DNA from: Pseudomonadota bacterium
GTDB lineage: Bacteria > Pseudomonadota > Alphaproteobacteria > Caulobacterales > Caulobacteraceae
Assembly (NCBI GenBank): GCA_023409795.1
Contig: JAEYQX010000188.1
Span: forward strand, 1-15,475
Direction of reading: 5' to 3'
DNA length: 15,475 nucleotides
Positions 7,323 to 14,397 of the stretch are shown piece by piece; within the stretch, counting starts at the first letter, position 1, and the number at the start of each line of letters is the position of its first letter. Below the pieces are notes generated by a model. That model did not search any database and was not told the origin of the DNA. It saw only the letters and a list, made by a program, of their open reading frames with translations. Made by a program: the position numbers and the translations under genes.

Positions 7323-7910
7323 ATGCAAGAGGCACGGCAAAGGGTGATCGCCTGGGTGGGACGTGAAATCCTGCCCCACGAGGCTGACGTGCGCGCCTGG
7401 CTGCGTCGCAGCCAGATGCCTGCGCCCGATGTGGAAGACGTGATCCAGGAAGCCTACTGCCGCCTGTCCGGCCTGAGCGAGGTGGGCCATGTGGCCAATC
7501 CCCGGGCCTATTTCTTTACCGTCACGCGAAACGTGGTGATGGACCATGTGCGCCGCGCCCGCGTGGTGCGGATGGAGACGGTGGCCGAGATCGAGTCCCT
7601 GAACATCATCTGGGACAGCCCTTCGCCCGAACGGATCACGGCCGCCCGGCGGGAGCTGGAGCGGGTGCGGGGCCTGATTTCCCGCCTGCCGGAACGGTGC
7701 CGCCGCATCTTCGAGATGCGCAAGATCGAGGGCCTGTCCCAACGTGAGATCGCCCTGAAAATGGGCGTTAGCGAAACCATAGTCGAAAATGATGTCGTGC
7801 GTGGCCTGCGCCTGATCCTGAAGGCGATTGCAGAGGGAGACGAGACCGACAAGGACCCGGCAGAACCCAATCGGAGGCACGCCCATGCGCGAACCCGCAG
7901 ACGCCATTAA
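7323..7910 (+). CDS. FecI-type ECF RNA polymerase sigma factor
   Basis: A 195-residue ECF sigma factor of the FecI group. Region 2 spans about residues 20-85, with VEDVIQEAYCRLSGL and the YFFTVTRNVVMDHVRRAR segment (core binding and -10 recognition). Region 4 spans about residues 115-170, with LPERCRRIFEMRKIEGLSQREIALKMGVSETIVENDV as the helix-turn-helix for the -35. It is followed by an overlapping FecR gene and a receptor gene with a signalling domain, so it should be held inactive until the receptor binds its ligand and then transcribe the receptor gene. The ATG at 7323 is chosen because the protein there begins like its family. Possible ribosome binding sites are GGAGG at 7306-7310 (rather far) and AGGA at 7316-7319 (rather close), so a start a few codons later is possible. 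The last residues, RRHAHARTRRRH, are very basic because the end overlaps the fecR start region in another frame. Confidence 0.93.
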   Translation: MQEARQRVIAWVGREILPHEADVRAWLRRSQMPAPDVEDVIQEAYCRLSGLSEVGHVANPRAYFFTVTRNVVMDHVRRARVVRMETVAEIESLNIIWDSPSPERITAARRELERVRGLISRLPERCRRIFEMRKIEGLSQREIALKMGVSETIVENDVVRGLRLILKAIAEGDETDKDPAEPNRRHAHARTRRRH

Positions 7911-8871
7911 TGCGCGCGCCATGATCTGGGTCGCCCGGCTGGACCGGCAGGGGCTGGAGCCTGAGGCCGTGCCCGGACTCCAGGCCTGGCTGGCCGAGGA
8001 TCCGCGCCGGCAGGGGGCCTTCCTGCGCGCCCAGGCGGCCTGGCAGGCGATGGACCGGGCCGGGACGGCGTCAAGCCTGATCGAGGCCGAGCCGCTGATG
8101 ACGCGAAGGGAACCGGCGTCCCGTCCGGCACGGCGGGTCCTGATCCAGGGGGCCATGGCGGCTGCGGCGGCCGGGATCGGCCTGGTCGGCTGGCAGCAGT
8201 ATCGGCAGATGGGGCGTCATCAGATCTCGACCGCCCGGGGCGAGATCCGTCGCGTGCCGCTGGAGGATGGCTCCCTGCTGGCGGTCAACACCCAGACGGA
8301 CCTGAGCGTCGAGATGCAGCCCGGCCTGCGGGTGGTGAAGCTGGGCCGGGGCGAGGCCTGGGTCCAGGTGGCCACGGACGCCTCGCGACCCTTCGTGGTC
8401 CAGGCCGGGGACGTGCGGGTGCGGGCCATCGGCACGGCCTTCTCGGTGCGCCGTCTGGACCAGGGGGCCGAGGTCCTGGTCAGCGAGGGCGTGGTCGAGG
8501 CCTGGTCGGCCCAGGCCCCCGACCGGGCGGTCCGGCTGGCCCAGGGCGGGCGCGGGGTGATCGGGGCGGGTGCAGGGGCTGCTCCGGTCGAGAACCTGGG
8601 GGGCGGCGTGGCGCGGCGCCTGGCCTGGCGCGAGGGCGAGATCGTGCTGGACGGCGAGACCCTGGCCGAGGCGGCCGAGGCCTTCAACCGCTACAATGAC
8701 GTCCAGATCGTGGTCGAGGGCACCGCCCTGGCCCAGGGCCAGTGGATCGGCCGGTTCCGCACAAATGAGCCCCAGGCCTTTGCGCGGGCCGTGGCCGTGA
8801 CCACCGGGGCGCGAGTGCGCCAGGAAGGCCTGGTCATTCGACTGTCGGAGGATGCCAATCCCTCCGCCTAG
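7885..8871 (+). CDS. FecR-type anti-sigma factor / sigma regulator
   Basis: A 328-residue inner-membrane sigma regulator. The cytoplasmic N-terminal domain (DUF4880-like, residues about 9-58) contains AMIWVARLDRQGLEP, then LQAWLAEDPRRQGAFLRAQAAW; this part holds the sigma factor. One membrane segment lies at about residues 85-104 (VLIQGAMAAAAAGIGLVGW). The periplasmic FecR domain follows (about 115-205: STARGEIRRVPLEDGSLLAVN, LGRGEAWVQV, VRVRAIGTAFSVRR). The C-terminal STN-like domain (about 245-325: LDGETLAEAAEAFNRYNDVQIVV) is expected to contact the receptor's signalling domain. The ATG at 7885 is preferred over an upstream in-frame ATG at 7828 because GGAGG ends 7 bases before it and homology starts there. 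It overlaps the sigma gene by 26 bp, suggesting coupled translation. Complete, with no oddities. Confidence 0.93.
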   Translation: MREPADAINARAMIWVARLDRQGLEPEAVPGLQAWLAEDPRRQGAFLRAQAAWQAMDRAGTASSLIEAEPLMTRREPASRPARRVLIQGAMAAAAAGIGLVGWQQYRQMGRHQISTARGEIRRVPLEDGSLLAVNTQTDLSVEMQPGLRVVKLGRGEAWVQVATDASRPFVVQAGDVRVRAIGTAFSVRRLDQGAEVLVSEGVVEAWSAQAPDRAVRLAQGGRGVIGAGAGAAPVENLGGGVARRLAWREGEIVLDGETLAEAAEAFNRYNDVQIVVEGTALAQGQWIGRFRTNEPQAFARAVAVTTGARVRQEGLVIRLSEDANPSA

Positions 8872-8891
8872 AAATTAAAATCGGTGTCAGT

Positions 8892-8916
8892 TACGGAAAT
8901 TTCCATGCCAGACGTC
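8892..8916 (+). promoter_or_regulatory. Candidate ECF promoter of the TonB-dependent receptor gene
   Basis: TACGGAAA (8892-8899) and CGTC (8913-8916) match the element in front of the sigma gene base for base and in spacing. A second CGTC at 8916-8919 would give the more usual 17-base gap from GGAA. GGAAATTTCC (8895-8904) is also a perfect 10-bp palindrome. Positions 8872-8962 are the only gap in this operon and are noticeably AT-richer than the genes, as expected for a promoter. Confidence 0.5.
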
Positions 8917-8962
8917 GTCCATAATAAGCGCGAACAACGCGCATCTGATCGGGGAGGATCAA

Positions 8963-11900
8963 ATGGCGTATCCAGATTTCCGTCACGCCCTGTTGGCGTC
9001 CAGCGCCGTGGCCGTGGTGGCCGTGGCCAGTCCAGCCTGGGCCCAGACCCAGACGCGCAGCTTTGACATTGCGGCCCAGCCGGCCTCCAGCGGCATCGCC
9101 GCCTTTGCCCGCCAGGCGGATGTGCAGATCCTGGTCTCGGCGGACGATGTCGAGGGTCGCCGGACCTCGGCGGTGCGCGGGCAACTGACGGTGGATACGG
9201 CGCTTCGCCAGCTGCTGGCCGGATCGGGATTGGCCATCACGTCCGGCGACGGGCGCACCTATACGCTGGGGATTGCGACGCCAGCCCGCACCAGCCTGTC
9301 GGAAGACGCCGCCACCATCGACGACATCATCGTCACTGCCCAGAAGCGCGAGGAAGCCATCCAGGACGTCCCCATCGCCGTCTCGGCCTTTTCGGCGGAA
9401 AACCTGGACGCCATGAAGATCGAGGGCGGCTCGGAGCTGCTGCGGGCCATCCCCAATGTGGCCTTCTCCAAGTCGAACTTCAGCATGTACAACTTCGCCA
9501 TCCGCGGGATTGGCACCAAGGCCGTGTCGGCGGCCTCGGACCCTGCCGTGGCGGTCAGCTTCAACAATGCCCCGCTGATCCGTAACCGCCTGTTCGAAAG
9601 CGAATACCTGGACGTCTCGCGGGTCGAGGTCCTGCGCGGGCCGCAGGGCACGCTCTATGGCCGCAACGCCACGGCGGGAGTGGTCAACATGATCCCCAAC
9701 CTGCCGGGCCCCGATTTCGAGGCCATGGCCAAGGGCGAGGTCGGGAACTATGGCAGCCTGCGGGGCCAGGTCATGGTCAACCTGCCGCTGGGCGACACCT
9801 TTGCGGTCCGCGCGGCGGGGTCGATGACCAAGCGCGACGGCTTCGACTACAACAGCTTCAAGGACGAGGATGTTAACGGCCGCGACCTGTGGTCAGGGCG
9901 ACTGTCCGCAGCCTGGGAGCCCAGCGAAAGCTTCCGCGCCAACCTGATCTGGGAGCATTTCGAAGAGGACGACGACCGGCTGCGCACCGGCAAGCAGCTG
10001 TGCACCCGCGCGCCGACCCAATACAGCTTCCGTTCTGCCACCATCAGCCTGAACGAGGTTGCGGGCCGCCTGAACCAGGGCTGCCTGCCCGGTTCCCTCT
10101 ATGCGGATGCGGCCTATTCCAAGCCCAATGGCATCGGCCTGTCCCAGATCAACATCGCCAGCGGCGTGAACCACGGTTATCGCCGGACCCCGGAAGGTTT
10201 CCTGGAATATGTGCGGGTGCTGGAGGTCGAGGATCCCTACCTGGGGGGCATGCAATCGCGAAACCTGCGCGAGATCGAGACGGCCCATGATCCCGTTTAC
10301 CAGGCCAGGAATGATGTCTTTCAGCTCAACCTGGAAATGGACCTGGACGCAGGGCTGACCTTCTATTCCCAGACCACCTACACCAAGGATCGCTTCAAGG
10401 CGTCGCAGGATTATGCGCGCTATATGTCGAACGAAATATTCAACGACTCCAACGGCCTGGTGGACGTTCTGGGGCGACCGATCAAGAATGCCATCGTGCC
10501 CGGCGGTATCTATACCGACCCGCAGCTGGGGCCGTCACGGCGGATGGAGACGGTCGACATGAGCCGGTCCGACAACCGGCAGTTCAATCAGGAGTTCAGG
10601 CTCCAGTCCTCGTTCGACGGTCGGTTCAACTTCAGCCTGGGGGCCAACTACCTCGACTTCAAAACCCAGGATGACTACTTCGTCTTCAACAACCTGTTCA
10701 CCATGGTGGCAGAGTGGTTCTACAATCAGGTTGACTATGACAACACCGGCTCGTGGTGCACCGATGGCACCAGCTCCGAGTGCGTCTATGTCGACTATTC
10801 CCCGCTGGATGACCTGGCGGGTGACGGCCACAACTATTTCCGCAGCCTGAACGTCATCAAGACCAGGTCCTGGGCCGTCTTTGGTGAAGGCTACTGGGAT
10901 ATTGGCGACAACAAGCGCCTGACGGTCGGCCTGCGCTATACCGACGACCGCAAGGTCTCGACCCCCTACCCCAGCCAGTTGCTGCTGGGGGCGAATGATG
11001 AGCCCGATGCCGGTTCCGTGACCGGAGGCCGGGTCGTGCGCGGCTACTACGCCCTGCCTGACGTCGAGCAGGACTGGCAGGCGGTGACCGGTCGCGCCGT
11101 CTTCGACTGGAAGCCGACCGAGGCACTGATGCTCTATGCCTCCTACAGCCGGGGCTACAAGGGAGGCGGCACCAACCCGCCCCGGGCCGACCTTGATCCG
11201 ACGGTGGTCCAGTATCAGCCCCTGGCCGAGACCTTCGAGCCGGAATACGTCAATGCCTTCGAGCTGGGCAGCAAGTTCCAGAGCGACGACGGGCGCTTCG
11301 GGCTGAACGCCACGGCCTTCTACTATGACTACACCGACTATCAGGTGTCGCAGATTGTCGACCGGATCTCGCTGAACGAGAACTTCGACACCACCTCCTT
11401 TGGCCTGGAGCTGGAGGGTATCTGGCGTCCGGTCCATAACCTGAGGCTCAATGCCAATGTCGGATTCCTGAAGACGCGCATCGCCGACGGCGAGTCCTCC
11501 ATCGACGTCATGGACCGAACCCAGGGCAATGAGGACTGGGTTGTCCTGCGCCCCTGGCTGCAGGTGCCCTCCAACTGCATCGCCCCGGCCGAGCACGTCG
11601 AGACGGTCCTCAACAATCCGATCACGGCCAGCGTGGGCTTTATTGCCCTGTCCATGCTGTGTGGCGGGGCGCAGCGTTACGGCTCGTTCGACCCGGCCTT
11701 CGAGGGGCTGCTGCCCTTCTGGGCCTTTACCGGGATCACCTATAACCCCCTGACCGATGCTCCCAATGGCGGGCGGGGCTTTGCCGCCGACCTGTCCGGC
11801 AATGAGCTGCCCAATGCGCCGCGCTGGACCGCCAATGTGGGGGCGCAATACACGTGGAACCTGGGCGGTGGCGACCTGACGCTGAGGGGCGACTACTACC

Positions 11901-12151
11901 GCCAGGCCGAGAGCTACTTCCGCATCTATAATACCGAGTATGACCGCCTGAAGGGCTGGGACAACCTGAACATGTCCGTCACCTGGGAAAGCCAGGCCCG
12001 GGACATGGTGGTCCAGGCCTTCGTCAAGAATGTCTTTGACGATGCGCCGATCGTGGATGCCTTCACCAACAGCGACGACTCAATGCTGACGACCAATGTC
12101 TTCACCCTGGACCCGCGCCTGTGGGGCTTCTCGGTGACCAAGCGTTTCTGA
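8963..12151 (+). CDS. TonB-dependent receptor with STN signalling domain (FecA-like transducer)
   Basis: A 1062-residue outer-membrane receptor. A signal peptide ends at about residue 27 (AVAVVAVASPAWA). An STN (secretin/TonB N-terminal) domain covers about residues 33-105 (FDIAAQPASSGIAAFARQADVQ and following), which marks transducers that signal to a FecR protein. A TonB-box-like stretch IDDIIVTAQKREE lies near residue 119. The plug follows (IQDVPIAVSAFSAENL, RGIGTKAVSAASDPAVAVSF, VEVLRGPQGTLYGRNATAGVVNM), then a 22-strand-type barrel ending SVTKRF with the terminal phenylalanine used for outer-membrane assembly. There are exactly six cysteines, at residues 347/374, 599/607 and 872/900, likely loop disulfides. 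The ATG at 8963 has GGGGAGGA four bases upstream. The sigma and FecR genes just before it suggest ligand-induced expression. This subfamily is common in Caulobacterales and sphingomonads; the ligand cannot be deduced from the sequence. Confidence 0.94.
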   Translation: MAYPDFRHALLASSAVAVVAVASPAWAQTQTRSFDIAAQPASSGIAAFARQADVQILVSADDVEGRRTSAVRGQLTVDTALRQLLAGSGLAITSGDGRTYTLGIATPARTSLSEDAATIDDIIVTAQKREEAIQDVPIAVSAFSAENLDAMKIEGGSELLRAIPNVAFSKSNFSMYNFAIRGIGTKAVSAASDPAVAVSFNNAPLIRNRLFESEYLDVSRVEVLRGPQGTLYGRNATAGVVNMIPNLPGPDFEAMAKGEVGNYGSLRGQVMVNLPLGDTFAVRAAGSMTKRDGFDYNSFKDEDVNGRDLWSGRLSAAWEPSESFRANLIWEHFEEDDDRLRTGKQLCTRAPTQYSFRSATISLNEVAGRLNQGCLPGSLYADAAYSKPNGIGLSQINIASGVNHGYRRTPEGFLEYVRVLEVEDPYLGGMQSRNLREIETAHDPVYQARNDVFQLNLEMDLDAGLTFYSQTTYTKDRFKASQDYARYMSNEIFNDSNGLVDVLGRPIKNAIVPGGIYTDPQLGPSRRMETVDMSRSDNRQFNQEFRLQSSFDGRFNFSLGANYLDFKTQDDYFVFNNLFTMVAEWFYNQVDYDNTGSWCTDGTSSECVYVDYSPLDDLAGDGHNYFRSLNVIKTRSWAVFGEGYWDIGDNKRLTVGLRYTDDRKVSTPYPSQLLLGANDEPDAGSVTGGRVVRGYYALPDVEQDWQAVTGRAVFDWKPTEALMLYASYSRGYKGGGTNPPRADLDPTVVQYQPLAETFEPEYVNAFELGSKFQSDDGRFGLNATAFYYDYTDYQVSQIVDRISLNENFDTTSFGLELEGIWRPVHNLRLNANVGFLKTRIADGESSIDVMDRTQGNEDWVVLRPWLQVPSNCIAPAEHVETVLNNPITASVGFIALSMLCGGAQRYGSFDPAFEGLLPFWAFTGITYNPLTDAPNGGRGFAADLSGNELPNAPRWTANVGAQYTWNLGGGDLTLRGDYYRQAESYFRIYNTEYDRLKGWDNLNMSVTWESQARDMVVQAFVKNVFDDAPIVDAFTNSDDSMLTTNVFTLDPRLWGFSVTKRF

Positions 12152-12158
12152 CGGACTT

Positions 12159-12181
12159 GCCCGGCGGCCTGGCTGCCGGGC
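12159..12181 (+). repeat. Inverted repeat just after the receptor gene
   Basis: GCCCGGC (12159-12165) pairs with GCCGGGC (12175-12181) around a 9-base loop, and one more T-A pair extends the stem to 8. No T-run follows, so it is not a classical terminator. It may stabilise the 3' end of the mRNA or assist the terminator 31 bases further on. Confidence 0.6.
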
Positions 12182-12211
12182 AGAAACTGGAGCCTTCCCC
12201 TGTGCTCTTGG

Positions 12212-12241
12212 CCAGACGGCGCTGCCGTCTGGTCTTTTCTT
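12212..12241 (+). terminator. Rho-independent terminator of the FecI-FecR-receptor operon
   Basis: A perfect 9-bp stem, CCAGACGGC / GCCGTCTGG, with a 3-base GCT loop, is followed directly by TCTTTTCTT. It lies 60 bases after the receptor stop and just before the end of the opposing prepilin peptidase gene. No T-run occurs on the other strand, so it acts mainly for + transcription. Confidence 0.9.
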
Positions 12242-12244
12242 GCG

Positions 12245-13021
12245 TCAGGCGGTCAGGCCCAGCGGGCCATAGAGCCAGGTAAGCCACGCCCCGATGGCCA
12301 GGAAGACGCCGAAGGGCAGGGCGTCCGTGCCGGATACCGGCTTGCGCAGCAGCACCCGGGCCAGGGCCAGGCTCAGGCCCGACAGGCTGGCATACAGCAG
12401 GACACTGGGCAGGCCGATCCACCCGACCCAGGCCCCGATCGCCCCGAACAGGATGGGATCGCCGCCGCCCAGGCCATCGCGGCCCCGCAGGCTCCGGTAG
12501 GCAAGGGCCACGAGCCACAGGCTGGCAAAACCGGCTGCGGCCCCGACCAGGGGCTCGACAAGGGCTTGGGTCAAGGCCAGCGGCAGGCCTGACGGATGAA
12601 GCAGGACCGCTGCCACCAGGCCGGCCGCGAACAGGGGCACGCTTAGGACGTCGGGGATCCAGAAATGCTCGCCATCGACCACGGCGATCAGCAGCAGGTT
12701 CCAGCCCAGCAAGGCGGTCATCAGGGCCGAGACCAGGTCGGGGCTGTGCAGGGCGGCCCACAGGCCGATGCCGGCCGAGGCCGCCTCGAACAGTGGATAG
12801 CGCAGCGGGATGGGGCTGGCGCACGAGGCACAGCGGCCCCTCATGACCGCCCAGCTCAACAGGGGCACCAGGTGCCAGGGGCGCAAGGTGGCCTCACAGT
12901 GGCTGCAGTGCGAGCGGCGCACGACGATGTCCTCGCCGCGCGGCAGGCGCAGGCTGACCAGACCCATGAAGCTGCCCATCACCAGACCGGTGATGGTCAG
13001 GATCGCTACCTGAAAGACCAT
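12245..13021 (-). CDS. Type IV prepilin peptidase (PilD/GspO type, A24 family)
   Basis: A 258-residue polytopic membrane protein that cleaves the leader of type IV pilins and type II secretion pseudopilins and methylates the new N-terminus (both from family knowledge). The N-terminal domain has GSFMGLVSLRLPRGE and two CxxC pairs (residues 39/42 and 64/67), the zinc-binding cytoplasmic loop of the long bifunctional form. The catalytic aspartates are both present: D116 in VVDGEHFWIPD, and D188 in LGGGDPILFGAIGAWVG, the GxGD motif of this protease class. About eight hydrophobic segments are seen. The ATG at 13021 has GAGGGG 8 bases upstream. No pilin or secretion genes lie in the window, so its partners are elsewhere. 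Caulobacterales also encode a short CpaA peptidase for the Flp-type pilus; this longer one is more likely tied to type II secretion or another pilus, hence no gene symbol. Confidence 0.92.
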   Translation of the reverse strand: MVFQVAILTITGLVMGSFMGLVSLRLPRGEDIVVRRSHCSHCEATLRPWHLVPLLSWAVMRGRCASCASPIPLRYPLFEAASAGIGLWAALHSPDLVSALMTALLGWNLLLIAVVDGEHFWIPDVLSVPLFAAGLVAAVLLHPSGLPLALTQALVEPLVGAAAGFASLWLVALAYRSLRGRDGLGGGDPILFGAIGAWVGWIGLPSVLLYASLSGLSLALARVLLRKPVSGTDALPFGVFLAIGAWLTWLYGPLGLTA

Positions 13022-13499
13022 GCGTGCGCCCCCTCAACGGCCGTGCCCGGCCTGTCTAATCCCTGCGGCGCACCTGTGCGAGCCGTTTGCATCGAACAAC
13101 CCGAAATGGGACAGCCAGGCTGTAAAATCGGACAAGCGTGGCCGATAATCCAAGTACTATCTGGACGCGAACCCCGGATGTTCGTTACCAATAGGTCGTG
13201 GAAGACAGGATTTCTAAACCCGGACGGATACTGCAAGACCGACAGGTCGTTGATCTTGCTGGAAAACGGCTGGGCGACAGGGAAATCAGCCAGCCGCTGG
13301 GCCTATGGACACGGGCGGTTCGGAAGCCTCGTCCGGGCGGCGGCGGGACGTTCAGCCCCCACGGCCCCGACCGGGCCTGGCAAGGGTCGGATGATCCGGG
13401 TCCAAGGCTGCCGGACGCCTGTTCGCCCGGGCGTCATACCACCCCAGATGGTGAAATCCGTGCAGGCATGACCCTGGCCGTCGGAGGCCCGGTATCCTG
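13022..13499. other. Gene-poor 478-bp stretch
   Basis: This gap lies between the divergent prepilin peptidase and the 13500 gene. Its central part, about 13085-13270, is AT-richer and lacks the strong GC-third-position pattern of neighbouring genes. An open frame of 100 codons begins at a GTG (13198) and stops at 13500 in a TGATG junction with the next gene's ATG. Its first 24 or so codons have many A/T third bases, it has no good ribosome binding site, and the predicted protein is rich in Gly, Pro and Arg and resembles nothing I know. A short palindrome, CAGCCAGGCTG, lies at 13112-13122. I see no RNA gene, IS end or clear promoter. Confidence 0.5.
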
Positions 13500-13826
13500 A
13501 TGGCCCGGTCCTGGACCCTGGAAGCGGCCCGTTGCCTGATCCGCCAATGGTGCGAACAGCGCGTCGACCAGGCGGTCGAGGTCGATGGCCTGACGGCGCG
13601 GCTTGAGGGACTGGAAACCTTCATCATCGAACAGCAGCCGGCCTCGCTGGCAGAGGCCGAGCGGCTCCTGGACCTGATCAGCATGGCCGAATCCCCGGCC
13701 CGCGCGGACCTGGAGGCCCTGTGCCGGGTGGGCGGGGCCGTGCGCAATGACATCGGCCGCAATGGCAGCCGCATCGAGATCAGCTTTGCCCCACGCGCCT
13801 CGGGCCCCTTTGCCGGTCGGGCCTGA
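13500..13826 (+). CDS. Small hypothetical protein, unknown function
   Basis: A 108-residue soluble protein that I do not recognise. Codon use is strongly biased to G/C at third positions throughout, so the frame is very likely real. The predicted protein is mostly helical and acidic in the middle: a first helix with WTLEAARCLIRQWCEQRVDQAV, a second around LTARLEGLETFIIEQQ, and a third region SLAEAERLLDLISMAESPARADLEAL. A short beta-like end follows (SRIEISFAPRAS). There is no signal peptide or membrane segment. The ATG at 13500 is the first possible ATG, GTG or TTG after an in-frame stop at 13452. GGAGG at 13483-13487 is 12 bases away, longer than ideal. The gene converges on the DUF983 gene with 11 bases between stops. 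No function is suggested by the neighbours. Confidence 0.75.
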   Translation: MARSWTLEAARCLIRQWCEQRVDQAVEVDGLTARLEGLETFIIEQQPASLAEAERLLDLISMAESPARADLEALCRVGGAVRNDIGRNGSRIEISFAPRASGPFAGRA

Positions 13827-13832
13827 CCGGCA
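13811..13832. terminator. Hairpin at the convergent gene ends, possible two-way terminator
   Basis: TGCCGGTC (13811-13818) and GACCGGCA (13825-13832) form a perfect 8-bp stem with a 6-base loop. The hairpin contains the stop codon of the 13500 gene and lies just beyond the end of the opposing DUF983 gene. Neither strand has a T-run after it, so termination is plausible from position and stem but not proven. Confidence 0.4.
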
Positions 13833-13837
13833 GAGCC

Positions 13838-14230
13838 TCAGGCCTTGTCGCTCGGCGGGGTGGTCGTAAAGGTCGCCTCGACCGCCTTGTGGAAATACTG
13901 CTCGGCCACCATCCAGCCCTTGAACGGGCGCAGGATGGCCAGGCACATCAGCGTCAGGATCGGCAGGGTGGTGACAAAATGCACCCAGACCGGCGGCTGG
14001 ACCGTGAAGTCAAAGATCATGAAGCCGATCATGCCGACCAGGCCCACTGCCGACATCACGAAGAAGGCCGGGCCGTCGGCCGGATCGGCGAAGCTGTAGT
14101 CCAGGTCGCAGACCGGGCAGGTCTTGCGCAGGGTAAGGTAGCCCTGGAACATCGGGCCTTCCCCACAGCGGGGGCAGCGGCAGCGCGGGCCGGTTTTCAG
14201 GGCGCTGAGAACGGGATAGCCGGTGTCGGA
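13838..14230 (-). CDS. DUF983-family zinc-ribbon membrane protein
   Basis: A 130-residue DUF983 protein. The N-terminus holds a zinc ribbon, CPRCGEGPMFQGYLTLRKTC with PVC following (CxxC at residues 20/23 and 39/42), then the family signature YSFADPADGPAFFVM. Two membrane helices lie at about residues 56-75 and 84-102, with a short cytoplasmic tail (LRPFKGWMVAEQYFHKAVEA). The family is widespread in alphaproteobacteria and has no established function. I chose the GTG at 14230 (VSDTGYPVLSAL...) because AGG lies 7 bases upstream and this matches where family members begin. The longer open frame from a TTG at 14302 adds 24 residues with no family resemblance and no ribosome binding site. The gene is divergent from the exported protein gene at 14398 and convergent with the 13500 gene. 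Confidence 0.88.
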   Translation of the reverse strand, partial: SDTGYPVLSALKTGPRCRCPRCGEGPMFQGYLTLRKTCPVCDLDYSFADPADGPAFFVMSAVGLVGMIGFMIFDFTVQPPVWVHFVTTLPILTLMCLAILRPFKGWMVAEQYFHKAVEATFTTTPPSDKA

Positions 14231-14358
14231 CACGATGAAACCTGAAGGCAGGGCTGGGACAATCTGGACCACAGGTGTCCGACTTTGGTTCGCCCAGTTC
14301 AAGCGGGTGTTTTGTCCAAGGGGCGATTTGCCGATTTCAGCCCCGTCTTTAGGGGACG

Positions 14359-14372
14359 TTAACCGCGATTAA
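14359..14372. promoter_or_regulatory. Possible CtrA-like TTAA pair
   Basis: TTAACC at 14359-14364 and TTAA at 14369-14372 lie in the divergent gap between the DUF983 gene and the exported protein gene. On the minus strand it reads TTAA-N6-TTAAC. The CtrA consensus in Caulobacterales is TTAA-N7-TTAA, so the spacing is one base short. The site is 26 bases before the ATG at 14398, a fitting place for control of that gene. Weak call. Confidence 0.3.
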
Positions 14373-14397
14373 AGCCCTTGGCGCGACTGTGCGCACG

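Noticed and set aside
7828..7884. Longer FecR start at the ATG at 7828
   Set aside because: The extra 19 residues lie in the sigma gene, lack family resemblance, and the ATG at 7885 has GGAGG at ideal spacing.
7200..8156. 318-codon minus-strand frame opposite the sigma and FecR genes
   Set aside because: It runs through two well-recognised + genes and the divergent promoter region and has no domain.
8884..9066. 60-codon open frame before and over the receptor start
   Set aside because: It overlaps the candidate promoter and the signal peptide region, and its protein looks like frame-shifted noise.
10535..11848. 437-codon open frame on the minus strand inside the receptor gene
   Set aside because: The + frame gives a full TonB-dependent receptor with all expected parts; the minus frame is a Gly/Val-rich shadow.
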